From: Nitratifractor sp964650685
Lineage (GTDB): Bacteria; Campylobacterota; Campylobacteria; Campylobacterales; Sulfurovaceae
Length of the DNA stretch: 11,920 bases
Assembly (NCBI GenBank): GCA_964650685.1
Contig: CAZYUW010000112.1
Location: forward strand, 1-11,920
Direction: 5' to 3'
The position numbers and the translations under genes are program-made. Below are positions 1 through 7,041 of the stretch, one piece after another (position 1 is the stretch's first letter; every line of letters starts with the position of its first letter). The notes beneath the pieces were generated by a model. That model was not told the DNA's origin. It saw nothing but the letters and a program-made list of their open reading frames with translations, and searched no databases.

Positions 1-426
1 GTCGGTGCTCCCCATCCCGGTGCTGAAGGCTCCCAGAGCTCCGTGGGTACAGGTGTGGCTGTCGGCCCCGATGATGACATCGCCGGGGACCACCAGCCCC
101 TTTTCGGGGAGCAGGGCGTGCTCGATCCCCATATCCTTCTCGTCGAAGAAATACTTCAGATCGTGCTTGAGGGCGAAGTCCCGACTGATCCGCGCCTGGT
201 TGGCGCTGGCGATGTCCTTGGCGGGGATATAGGGGTCCATGACAATGGCGAAGCCGTCGGGGTTGGCCAGCTTTTCGGCGCCGCTCTCTTCGAAGGCGCG
301 GATGGAAATGGGGGTGGTGATGTCGTTGCCGATCACCATGTCTATGTCGACTCGAACGATCTCGCCCGCCTTGACGGATCGCCCGGCGTGCTCGGAGAAT
401 ATCTTTTCTGTAATGGTCTTTCCCAT
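1..426 (-). CDS. leuC: 3-isopropylmalate dehydratase large subunit, N-terminal part (cut by window edge)
   Basis: LeuC is the [4Fe-4S] aconitase-fold large subunit that works with LeuD to isomerise 2-isopropylmalate to 3-isopropylmalate in leucine synthesis, in the cytosol. Only the first 142 residues are here; the family is usually about 420 residues, so the cluster cysteines lie outside the window. Visible family blocks are MGKTITEKIFSEHAG at the start, IGNDITTPISI, DEKDMGIEHALLPEKG and GADSHTCTHGALGAFSTG. The ATG at 424-426 is preceded by AAGGA (minus strand, 433-437) six bases away, so the start is firm. It is divergent from the NFACT gene. Oddity: after the first ten or so codons, codon use becomes strongly GC-ending (GCC, ATC, GAC, AAC, CTG), unlike every other gene here, which suggests foreign or recombined DNA. 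The homoaconitase-type paralogue (archaeal HacA/LeuC group) is an alternative name for the same fold. Confidence 0.93.
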   Translation of the reverse strand, partial: MGKTITEKIFSEHAGRSVKAGEIVRVDIDMVIGNDITTPISIRAFEESGAEKLANPDGFAIVMDPYIPAKDIASANQARISRDFALKHDLKYFFDEKDMGIEHALLPEKGLVVPGDVIIGADSHTCTHGALGAFSTGMGSTD

Positions 427-561
427 CGACTTTCCTTGGATTGACTTGGATATTTGTGAAAATACATAAACTGACAATACTTTACATTTTAATCAACAAA
501 AGATAGTTTGCCGTTTATGAAATTTTCCGCGATTATATCAAAATTCGATAAAATCCATTCT
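427..561. promoter_or_regulatory. divergent intergenic region between leuC and the NFACT gene
   Basis: This AT-rich 135-base stretch must hold the start signals for leuC (leftward) and the NFACT gene (rightward). The leuC ribosome site is clear. For the NFACT gene, a TAAAAT hexamer at 549-554 ends only seven bases before the ATG at 562, so a transcript starting there would have almost no leader; no purine-rich ribosome site precedes any candidate start (TTG 508, ATG 517, ATG 562). No convincing -35 element partners the TAAAAT. The promoter calls are inference. Confidence 0.35.
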
Positions 562-1917
562 ATGAAACTATATGAACTCGAACAGTTGTCAAGATATCTA
601 CATAAATACAAAACGATATCCCATATTAAAAGAATCGAAAACAATCTTATCGAGATAGTATTCGACAAAAATAAAGACAAAACGATATTTGTGGATATGA
701 CCAGATCCGCCTCCACTGTATATATCGGTCACTATATACAGTCGGCACAAGAGTACAAAGCTCCATTCGACAAACTTCTCGAACAGTTTTTCACGCGTGC
801 GAGAATCGTGTCTGTCGATGTGCCAGGCAACGACAGGATCATACGCCTTACCGTGGCTCCTCCCAGTAGATACATAGAGAGAAAAATGACACTGCGACTG
901 GAGTTTACGGGAAGACACACAAACGCAATTATTGTGGATGAAAACAACCGCGTTATAGAGGCTCTGCACCATATCGACTCCGATCGTTCATACAGAGTGG
1001 TAAAACCGGGTGAAATATTGACTTCTTTGCCAAAAAACGAAACGACGCACAATTTAACACCGCAAAAATCTTTCGACATCGTAGAATTTTTAGAGGAAAA
1101 CCGCAAAAAGATTTTTAAAAAAAAGCTGAACACAATCAAAAAAAGCAAAATAAAATTGATCAATAAAAAAATCGACAAGATAAAAAAACTTCTCAATGAG
1201 CTGCCGGAACCTGAAACTCTGTCACAAAAGGCGATCGAATATCGCAATATTGGCAATATCATACTGGCCAACCTTCACAATATCAAAGAGTACGATCGAA
1301 AACTGATTACAAAAGATTTTGAAGGCTCGACCATAGAGATTCCGCTTCCAGAAAACATTGCGAAAAATCGATTCAGCGAACACTACTTCAATCTCGCGAA
1401 AAAAGCCGAAGCAAAAAGCGCAAGAGTACATTTGGAAAAAAAGAATCTGGAAAGCAAACTGTTTTTTTATGAAAACATACTTGGATCTATAGAGTCCAGT
1501 GAAGATCCGTACGCAATAGAATCGCTAATGCCCAAAAAAGGTGCTTCTTTGAAAAAGAAAGAGAAACTCAAAAAAGGTGAGTTGTACTGGATAGAGGGAT
1601 ACAAAGTGCTCGTAGGGCGCAACAGCAGTGAAAACCAATACCTCCTCGAGGCGGCAAAGGCCAACGATATATGGATGCACATAAGAGGTGTTCCATCGAG
1701 TCATCTCATCATCAAGACGGACAAACAGAATCTGCCCGACTCTCTCCTGTACGCGGCGGCAAAACTGTGCGTAGACACATCCGTGCGTAACGCGGGTGAT
1801 TACGAGGTGGATTACACCAGGCGTAAATTTGTAAAGATACAGGAAGGCTCCAGGGTTGAATATGATAAATACGATACTATAAGGATCAGGAAAGATGGTA
1901 TTGAGATAAGAGTGTAA
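562..1917 (+). CDS. rqcH: NFACT-family ribosome quality-control protein (RqcH-like; formerly 'fibronectin-binding protein')
   Basis: NFACT proteins bind obstructed 50S-peptidyl-tRNA complexes; bacterial RqcH recruits tRNA-Ala and adds C-terminal alanine tails that mark stalled peptides for degradation. The 451-residue product starts MKLYELEQLSRYL. Residues about 1-155 form NFACT-N, including an Asp-Arg pair at about 91-92 (GNDRII) matching the pair RqcH needs, and LEFTGRHTNAIIVDENN followed by SYRVVKPGE. Lysine-rich coiled-coil segments lie at about 180-215 and 275-305. The C-terminal NFACT-R domain has YKVLVGRNSSENQYL, ANDIWMHIRGVPSSH and VDYTRRKFVK. The Bacillus protein is about 570 residues, so this is a short form. 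ATG 562 is chosen because the family begins at this MKxxEL; in-frame starts at 517 and 508 would add 15 or 18 residues, and none has a good ribosome site. It converges on the porin gene with 15 bases between stops. Alanine-tailing activity is inferred from the retained motif. Confidence 0.9.
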   Translation: MKLYELEQLSRYLHKYKTISHIKRIENNLIEIVFDKNKDKTIFVDMTRSASTVYIGHYIQSAQEYKAPFDKLLEQFFTRARIVSVDVPGNDRIIRLTVAPPSRYIERKMTLRLEFTGRHTNAIIVDENNRVIEALHHIDSDRSYRVVKPGEILTSLPKNETTHNLTPQKSFDIVEFLEENRKKIFKKKLNTIKKSKIKLINKKIDKIKKLLNELPEPETLSQKAIEYRNIGNIILANLHNIKEYDRKLITKDFEGSTIEIPLPENIAKNRFSEHYFNLAKKAEAKSARVHLEKKNLESKLFFYENILGSIESSEDPYAIESLMPKKGASLKKKEKLKKGELYWIEGYKVLVGRNSSENQYLLEAAKANDIWMHIRGVPSSHLIIKTDKQNLPDSLLYAAAKLCVDTSVRNAGDYEVDYTRRKFVKIQEGSRVEYDKYDTIRIRKDGIEIRV

Positions 1918-1932
1918 ACATAGCAAAGCGTG

Positions 1933-3210
1933 TCAAAAATTGTAAACCATGTCGAAGCGTATCCTGTCTCGTTTGATACATTGTGGAATATTCAATATTG
2001 TATTTTTGTGTCTATACTCGGTTTTTATAAAAAAATTTCCAAAACTGTAAGCGTATCCGATCTGATATGCGAACGCTTTATCCTGAGTCGTTCCAAAACC
2101 ATAATCTATCCCGGCCAACCCCCCATAAAGCCTTCCGGGTCCTCTTTCGTAATTGTAGTCGATTCGAAAAACGATCTGATCGACACCCATTGTATCCGCC
2201 CCAAACTCTCCACTGAGGCTTTTCCCCCAAAACGAACTCGACCCTACCCGCATTCCAGCAGTACGAAGCGAATAGTCACCTCCGTTCAGATAAGACCCGG
2301 TCACTGTAAAATCGTGCTCACCGTAAGACAAATATACTTTTGCGGACAAGCCGAGTGTCTCTTTGGCCAACGAGTTTTCTCCATCCACATAAACCAGCTG
2401 CAATCCAACGGGAATATTTCCCATATCTTTGTGAATGGTAGCCCAAATAGACCATATATCGTCGCTCTTGAGTTTGCTCCATGGAGCTATCGTTTTGTAT
2501 CTACGGTCAGGATAGTAGTAGCAGTACAACGAGTATCGGATTGTCTCGGGGGTATTTTTTGCGAAAGAGAGCATAAATATCCCTTTGGAACTCTCTCCGA
2601 AACGAATATGTGTATCAATATTAACAGCGCTTGAAAACCATGCAGCGCCAAATGAAGTTCCATCGGAATCGACCTTACTGAACGATACCATATCATACGA
2701 TATATCGACTACACCGGCAGACCTGTCCGAAAATATCCAGGGAGATCTTTTAGCCATGACAGCTTGACGACCGACTTTGAATACACCATATTCCGGACTG
2801 TATCTCAAAAACGCCTGGGAGATCTCGAAATCACTCATTTTCCTCCATCTACCGGAAAGATTGGGTGTAATCGCCTGACTGACCCTGGGAGAGTCGGCTA
2901 TACCCAATCCAAAATCTGTCCATGAAGCCAGCTCCAGCCCCAAACCGAACAATTTATCTGAAGGTGATTTCGCTTTCAATGTTGCAGCGACACTGAATGT
3001 GTTGTTTTCACTGTCTTTGAAATCATATACAGAAGAGTTTTCAAGCTTCAAAGAGGTGACAATACGACCGCTGATCGAAAATGATGACGAGTTTGCATTG
3101 TTGGTTGTTTCATCTCCTGCAACCGGAACAGTAGAAATGACAAATACAGAAAAACAGCACTGAACGAAAATATATCCGACTCTGTTAGAACGATACGAAA
3201 ATATTATCAT
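1933..3210 (-). CDS. outer-membrane porin of the Campylobacterota type
   Basis: The 425-residue product has an N-terminal signal peptide: basic residues, a hydrophobic core at about 11-28 and a likely signal peptidase I site after VPVAG near residue 32. The rest is rich in alternating beta strands with aromatic girdles and ends in a terminal Phe (MVYNF), the usual BAM-recognised end of outer-membrane barrels. The block at about 128-170, with EISQAFLRYSPEYGVFKVGR followed by Trp-Ile-Phe-Ser-Asp-Arg, resembles the strand-turn pattern of Campylobacterota OprD-like porins. It probably forms a passive channel in the outer membrane; the solute is unknown. ATG is at 3208-3210, with ribosome site AGAGG (minus strand, 3218-3222) overlapping the nhaA stop codon, so translation is likely coupled to nhaA. 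Two adjacent cysteines at 18-19 lie in the signal core and do not form a lipobox. The specific porin family is judged by pattern only. Confidence 0.8.
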   Translation of the reverse strand: MIIFSYRSNRVGYIFVQCCFSVFVISTVPVAGDETTNNANSSSFSISGRIVTSLKLENSSVYDFKDSENNTFSVAATLKAKSPSDKLFGLGLELASWTDFGLGIADSPRVSQAITPNLSGRWRKMSDFEISQAFLRYSPEYGVFKVGRQAVMAKRSPWIFSDRSAGVVDISYDMVSFSKVDSDGTSFGAAWFSSAVNIDTHIRFGESSKGIFMLSFAKNTPETIRYSLYCYYYPDRRYKTIAPWSKLKSDDIWSIWATIHKDMGNIPVGLQLVYVDGENSLAKETLGLSAKVYLSYGEHDFTVTGSYLNGGDYSLRTAGMRVGSSSFWGKSLSGEFGADTMGVDQIVFRIDYNYERGPGRLYGGLAGIDYGFGTTQDKAFAYQIGYAYSFGNFFIKTEYRHKNTILNIPQCIKRDRIRFDMVYNF

Positions 3211-3220
3211 TCAGTGACCT

Positions 3221-4429
3221 CTAATTTTCATTATGACTATCCCGACGGCAGATTTCTTTTTTGAGGGTATTTGTGGTCGCTTCTATCATCATAACATATC
3301 CTGCCACTCCGGAAAGAATCGAACCAATTAAAATTCCGAGTCTTTCATCAGTTACATTCATGCATATATCATGGCTGCACTCAAAAGCAAGAGAACCCAT
3401 AAATAGACTCATTGTAAAACCTACACCACCCAGTATCGAAACGGCATAGATATGTTTCCACCCTATTCCTTCGGGCATAATGCCTATTCTGAACTTTATG
3501 GCCATCCAGCTGAAAAGAAAAATTCCTATCTGTTTTCCGGCAAACAATCCCAGGGCGATGCCCAGTGTTACAGTATCGATAAAGTCTTTCAATCCAATAT
3601 TGTCAAAGTTGATTCCTGTGTTTACAAAAGCGAAAAGAGGAAGTATCACATGATTTACAGGAGCATGCAGAGACTCTTCAAGTGATCTGAAACTCTCACT
3701 ATTGTTTTTGACGGGTATGAACAATCCCAATACGACGCCCGCCAGCGTGGCATGAACTCCGGATTTGAGTGTAGCGACCCACATAACTGTACCTATAAGT
3801 ATATATGCCGCATTGTTTACTTTGCCGGAGTAGTTCATCCAAAAAAGTATCGCGATCATCATTGCGACGATCGAAAGAGCCAGATAAGAAAGTCCGGATG
3901 TATAAAAAAGAGCTATGATGACGATAGCACCCAGATCGTCGATAATAGCCAATGTCAACAGAAAGAGCTTCAGGACCGGCGGAACCCTTTTGCCTAAAAG
4001 AGAGAGGATTCCCAGCGCGAACGCTATATCCGTAGTGGAAGGTATAGCCCAACCTTTCATAGCCGCTGCATCATTCCAATTCATTGCCGTATATATCGCT
4101 GCGGGAACTATCATACCACCAACTGCGGCAAAGGCCGGAACCACCACCTTTCTGATATCACTCAACTCTCCGTCAACCACCTCTCTTTTTATCTCCAGTC
4201 CAACCATAAAAAAGAATACCGCCATCAACCCATCGTTTATCCACAACAAAAGAGGTTTCGCTATGGTCAGAGTCCCTATGCTGACTACGGCGGGGAGATT
4301 CAGAAAGATATCATAATAGCCTTTTGCATTTGAATTTGCAACGATTATCGCTGCAAATGTCGCGATCATCAACAGAATACCGGTTGAGGACTCCCGCTTG
4401 AAAAAGCCAAGCAAACTGTTCTTGAGCAT
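3221..4429 (-). CDS. nhaA: Na+/H+ antiporter NhaA
   Basis: This inner-membrane electrogenic antiporter exchanges protons for Na+ (or Li+) to hold pH and sodium balance. The 402 residues match the usual length of about 390. Hallmarks are LLWINDGLMAVFFFMVGLEI at 61-80 followed by KREVVDGEL, STTDIAFALGILSLLG at 131-146 (Asp134, equivalent to E. coli Asp133), and LAIIDDLGAIVIIALFYT with the ion-binding pair Asp164-Asp165. A lysine in FAGKQIG (Lys299) matches E. coli Lys300, and about twelve membrane segments are apparent. The start at 4427-4429 has AAAGG upstream. It is the first gene of a leftward unit, followed ten bases later by the porin. Minus-strand TATAAT at 4463-4468 is a likely -10. Sodium handling suits a marine or saline habitat, but the family is widespread. 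Confidence 0.96.
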   Translation of the reverse strand: MLKNSLLGFFKRESSTGILLMIATFAAIIVANSNAKGYYDIFLNLPAVVSIGTLTIAKPLLLWINDGLMAVFFFMVGLEIKREVVDGELSDIRKVVVPAFAAVGGMIVPAAIYTAMNWNDAAAMKGWAIPSTTDIAFALGILSLLGKRVPPVLKLFLLTLAIIDDLGAIVIIALFYTSGLSYLALSIVAMMIAILFWMNYSGKVNNAAYILIGTVMWVATLKSGVHATLAGVVLGLFIPVKNNSESFRSLEESLHAPVNHVILPLFAFVNTGINFDNIGLKDFIDTVTLGIALGLFAGKQIGIFLFSWMAIKFRIGIMPEGIGWKHIYAVSILGGVGFTMSLFMGSLAFECSHDICMNVTDERLGILIGSILSGVAGYVMMIEATTNTLKKEICRRDSHNEN

Positions 4430-4462
4430 ACACTAAAACCTTTCAATGTCTGTAGATTTATA

Positions 4463-4468
4463 ATTATA
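4463..4468 (-). promoter_or_regulatory. candidate -10 box for nhaA-porin
   Basis: The minus strand reads TATAAT here, 33 bases upstream of the nhaA ATG, leaving room for a leader of about 25 bases that includes AAAGG. No good -35 is seen, which is common for Campylobacterota sigma-70 promoters. The hexamer sits in the palindrome ATTATAAT (4463-4470), so the + strand also reads TATAAT at 4465-4470. Confidence 0.45.
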
Positions 4469-4562
4469 ATGAAATTAGTGGTGATTTTTGGATGGAACAA
4501 AAATCTGGATAGAAGATCCGGCTCGATATCGCATCCACTCTCTGGCAAATGGCCAATTAAGA

Positions 4563-4568
4563 TATAAT
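4563..4568 (+). promoter_or_regulatory. candidate -10 box for the cdsA operon
   Basis: A perfect TATAAT lies 41 bases before the cdsA ATG, giving a leader of about 35 bases. The -35 position (around 4540-4545) has no TTGACA-like match. Just upstream is a short inverted repeat, TGGC-AAATG-GCCA (4542-4554), which could be chance or a weak operator. Confidence 0.5.
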
Positions 4569-4609
4569 TGCATATTCAATATATTTTACAAAAAGAATCG
4601 GTGGAACTT

Positions 4610-5374
4610 ATGGGAATCAAAAGCGAACATAGCGAAAGATGGAAAACGGCTTCTGTGTTACTTGCAATCATAGTAGCTGTCGGTTTGATAAACAATATTT
4701 TCCTGACATGGATATTCCTTACAATAGTGTATGGTCTTTCTCTGCTGGAAGCGACGAGGCTTTTTCGTATATATGACAACACCGTATATCTTTTATTGGC
4801 GTTGCTATGGGTATCGTTGCCATTCTATCCGCATCCCGCAGATCTAATATTTTTTGTACTTGTCGTTTTTGGCGCGAGACTGGCTTATAAAAACGATGGT
4901 ATCGACGCCAAAGGTGTTTTTGCCCTGCTGTACCCTTCTGCTGGTTTCGTTTTTCTGTGGATGCTCTATTACGAGTACGGCATGATCTCTCTGGTGTGGA
5001 TTCTGGCTATTGTGGCTCTGACGGATGTAGGCGCTTTTTATACCGGCAAAAAATTCGGTAAGAAAAAATTCTCACCCACCTCCCCCAACAAAACTCTGGA
5101 GGGAGTATTTGGAGGAGTCGCTTTCGGTACATTGGGCGGGACACTGATAATGGCCGGATATGCCAATATTTTTCTGAGTGCCGTTTTTATTTCCCTGACA
5201 ACCTCTATCTCGTCTGTATTCGGTGATCTTTTCGAAAGCTACCTGAAAAGAGAGGCCGGGGTAAAAGATAGTGGAAACATACTTCCCGGTCACGGCGGCG
5301 TACTGGATCGTATCGACGGATATCTTTTCGCCTCTATATCGCTTTATGTGATGCTGAAAATAAGTGGATCGTAA
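4610..5374 (+). CDS. cdsA: phosphatidate cytidylyltransferase (CDP-diglyceride synthase)
   Basis: CdsA condenses phosphatidic acid with CTP to CDP-diacylglycerol, the precursor of phosphatidylethanolamine and phosphatidylglycerol, in the inner membrane. The 254-residue product is strongly hydrophobic, with about seven membrane segments. The CTP-transferase signature is complete at about 210-236: SYLKREAGVKDSG, then ILPGHGGVLDRID, with the conserved Lys-Arg, Lys-Asp, His-Gly-Gly and Asp-Arg-x-Asp. SPNKTLEG at 158-165 and the acidic loop TDVGAFYTGKKFG at 138-150 are also typical. ATG 4610 is chosen over an in-frame TTG at 4568 because the TTG overlaps the candidate -10 box and the residues between look unlike protein; GGTGGA at 4600-4605 is a modest ribosome site. 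The stop overlaps the dxr start by one base (TAATG), so the two are translationally coupled. Confidence 0.96.
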   Translation: MGIKSEHSERWKTASVLLAIIVAVGLINNIFLTWIFLTIVYGLSLLEATRLFRIYDNTVYLLLALLWVSLPFYPHPADLIFFVLVVFGARLAYKNDGIDAKGVFALLYPSAGFVFLWMLYYEYGMISLVWILAIVALTDVGAFYTGKKFGKKKFSPTSPNKTLEGVFGGVAFGTLGGTLIMAGYANIFLSAVFISLTTSISSVFGDLFESYLKREAGVKDSGNILPGHGGVLDRIDGYLFASISLYVMLKISGS

Positions 5375-6459
5375 TGAGAAGTTCCGTAATCATTCTGGGT
5401 TCTACCGGCTCTATAGGCATCAACGCTCTTGAGATTTGTCGCCGATACGATATAGAAGTAGAAGCTCTGAGCGCGGGTACCAATCTTGAGCTTCTCCAAA
5501 AACAGATCGACGAATTCAAGCCCAGAGCTGTGGCTATTGGTGATGGAAACAGAATTTCAGAGATCGAACACGAAAAGATATTTTGCGGTTCCGATGGGAT
5601 ACTTGAACTCATAGAGTATTGCGAGAGTGGAATGGTGCTCAACAGTCTGGTAGGTTTTGCGGGCCTGAGACCGACGATCAAATCTCTGGAGTGTGGAAAA
5701 ACACTCGCCCTGGCCAACAAAGAGTCTCTGGTGGTGGCAGGAGCTTTCATAGAAAAAAAAACGATTCTGCCTATCGATTCGGAACACTTCGGCCTTTGGT
5801 ATCTGATAAACGACAAAGCTGTCGATAAACTGTATATAACCGCGAGCGGCGGTGCTTTCCGCGACTGGGATATCGAAAAGATCAAAACAGCTGGGTACGG
5901 AGATGCCCTCAAGCATCCAAACTGGTCAATGGGAGACAAGATCACGATCGACAGCGCAACAATGATGAATAAACTCTTCGAACTTCTGGAGGCGCGATGG
6001 CTGTTCGATACGGATAAAATCGACGCCTGTATAGAAAAAAAATCGCTTGTGCACGCGTTGGTGGAGTTTAAAGACGGCTCCACAACCGCGCATATCGCCA
6101 AAGCCGATATGAAACTGCCAATCGCCTACGCGCTGCTCGGAAATCTATCGGAGCATCTATTGTCACCGATAGATCTTCTTGAAATGGGCCCCATAGGATT
6201 CGAACCGATTTCCGAAAAACGATACCCTTTATGGTCTCTAAAAAATCATCTGCTCAAAAACCCGCGACTGGGAGTGGTGTTAAACGCCGCCAACGAAACT
6301 GGTATAGAAAAATTCAAATCCGGTGAATACAACTATTTCGAAACATGTGAAATGATCATCTCTATATACGACAGATTCCAAAATTACATACCTTCGAATC
6401 TCGATGATGTATTTGAAATAGACAAAGAGGTAAGACGATATGCCTTCGATCGCTTCTGA
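5374..6459 (+). CDS. dxr: 1-deoxy-D-xylulose 5-phosphate reductoisomerase
   Basis: Dxr rearranges and reduces DXP to 2-C-methyl-D-erythritol 4-phosphate with NADPH and a divalent metal, the first committed step of the MEP isoprenoid pathway and the target of fosmidomycin. The 361-residue product has the nucleotide-binding GSTGSIG at 9-15, LALANKESLVVAG at 111-123, metal ligands in IDSEH (Asp135, Glu137) and ITASGGAFR (Ser158). It also has HPNWSMG (His181) and the motif SATMMNKLFE with Asn199, Lys200 and Glu203. The C-terminal domain keeps LNAANETGIEKF. It is shorter than the E. coli enzyme (398 residues), mostly by a deletion between Glu137 and Ser158, as expected for Campylobacterota forms. 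All catalytic residues are present. It overlaps the cdsA stop by one base. An A9 tract at 5753-5761 encodes Glu-Lys-Lys without disrupting the frame. Confidence 0.97.
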   Translation: MRSSVIILGSTGSIGINALEICRRYDIEVEALSAGTNLELLQKQIDEFKPRAVAIGDGNRISEIEHEKIFCGSDGILELIEYCESGMVLNSLVGFAGLRPTIKSLECGKTLALANKESLVVAGAFIEKKTILPIDSEHFGLWYLINDKAVDKLYITASGGAFRDWDIEKIKTAGYGDALKHPNWSMGDKITIDSATMMNKLFELLEARWLFDTDKIDACIEKKSLVHALVEFKDGSTTAHIAKADMKLPIAYALLGNLSEHLLSPIDLLEMGPIGFEPISEKRYPLWSLKNHLLKNPRLGVVLNAANETGIEKFKSGEYNYFETCEMIISIYDRFQNYIPSNLDDVFEIDKEVRRYAFDRF

Positions 6460-6483
6460 AACATTTCGCGGATATGAAACCCG

Positions 6484-7041
6484 ATGAAACTCATGTTGCT
6501 GCATGGATGGGGAGGTTCCGACTGGCCGCACTGGCAGGCATGGCTGGCTTCGGAAATAGCCCGAAACTATGGGACGGTAAGTTTTCCCCTGATACAGCAT
6601 CCACACTTTCCCCATCTCAATCGCTGGCGCAAAGAGATACTCGGACATCTGGAGAATTTCCATCCGGATACCGTCGTCACCCACTCGCTGGCGGGCACAC
6701 TATGGTTTCATCTGGCCCATGAAGGGCTACTGACGCCTTTTAAGGTCAGACGAATCATTCTCGTCTCGCTTCCGAGTCTCGATACCAGACTGGAAGCTAT
6801 CAGCAGTTTCTACCCCTGTCCGATACCCAACAGCCTATACGCTGACAAAGCGGTAATAGTGGTTAGCGACAACGATCCGTACATCACCGTACAAGAGGCC
6901 AAACATCTGGCAGAACGCTTCAGCGCGGAGATCAAGATCATTCGAAACGCGGGACACATAAACACCGACAGCGGATATGGGGAGTGGAGGTGGATACTGG
7001 ATCGATTGAAAAGGGATCACAAAGCGAATCAAAGGAGATAG
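6484..7041 (+). CDS. RBBP9/YdeN-type alpha/beta hydrolase
   Basis: A small cytosolic serine hydrolase of 185 residues, the normal size for the RBBP9/YdeN family. It starts with MKLMLLHGWGGSDWPHWQAW, typical of the family. The nucleophile elbow is THSLAG with Ser68, the acid is probably Asp131 in SDNDPY, and the base is His158 in NAGHIN, so a complete Ser-Asp-His triad is visible. There is no signal peptide. The natural substrate is unknown; esterase activity on small esters is the safest expectation. It lies 24 bases after dxr with no strong ribosome site, and its last codons hold the AAGGAG that serves tsaD, whose ATG follows its stop directly. From memory, the corresponding slot in C. jejuni carries a peptidoglycan carboxypeptidase (pgp1), so the gene here is a different occupant. 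Its sequence appears somewhat richer in GC than its neighbours. Confidence 0.87.
   Translation: MKLMLLHGWGGSDWPHWQAWLASEIARNYGTVSFPLIQHPHFPHLNRWRKEILGHLENFHPDTVVTHSLAGTLWFHLAHEGLLTPFKVRRIILVSLPSLDTRLEAISSFYPCPIPNSLYADKAVIVVSDNDPYITVQEAKHLAERFSAEIKIIRNAGHINTDSGYGEWRWILDRLKRDHKANQRR
7032..7037 (+). promoter_or_regulatory. ribosome binding site of tsaD inside the upstream gene
   Basis: AAGGAG lies in the last codons of the hydrolase gene (AGG AGA TAG), four bases before the tsaD ATG. Stop and start codons are directly adjacent, so the two genes are likely translationally coupled. Confidence 0.7.

Noticed and set aside
43..444. + strand open frame over the leuC fragment
   Set aside because: It is the antisense shadow of a GC-rich gene; the minus strand gives an unmistakable LeuC sequence.
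471..507. CTGACA at 471-476 as a -35 element for the NFACT gene
   Set aside because: The nearest -10-like sequence (around 500-507) is too far away and poor in sequence.
1930..2634. Long + strand open frame (234 codons) opposite the porin gene
   Set aside because: It starts with GTG without a ribosome site, has no recognisable domain, and lies wholly antisense to a gene with a signal peptide, a coupled ribosome site and a barrel-type C-terminal Phe.
4488..4673. + strand frame of 61 codons upstream of and overlapping cdsA
   Set aside because: It crosses the candidate cdsA promoter and the cdsA start in another frame, lacks a ribosome site and resembles no known protein.
5753..5761. A9 tract in dxr as a phase-variation or frameshift site
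   Set aside because: Similar A-runs occur elsewhere in the window (for example 6035-6042 and in the NFACT gene), the frame is intact, and switching off an essential isoprenoid gene is unlikely to be selected.
5334..6101. Minus strand frame of 255 codons opposite dxr
   Set aside because: Low-complexity Ser/Ile/Leu-rich product with no family features; dxr on the other strand has all catalytic motifs.
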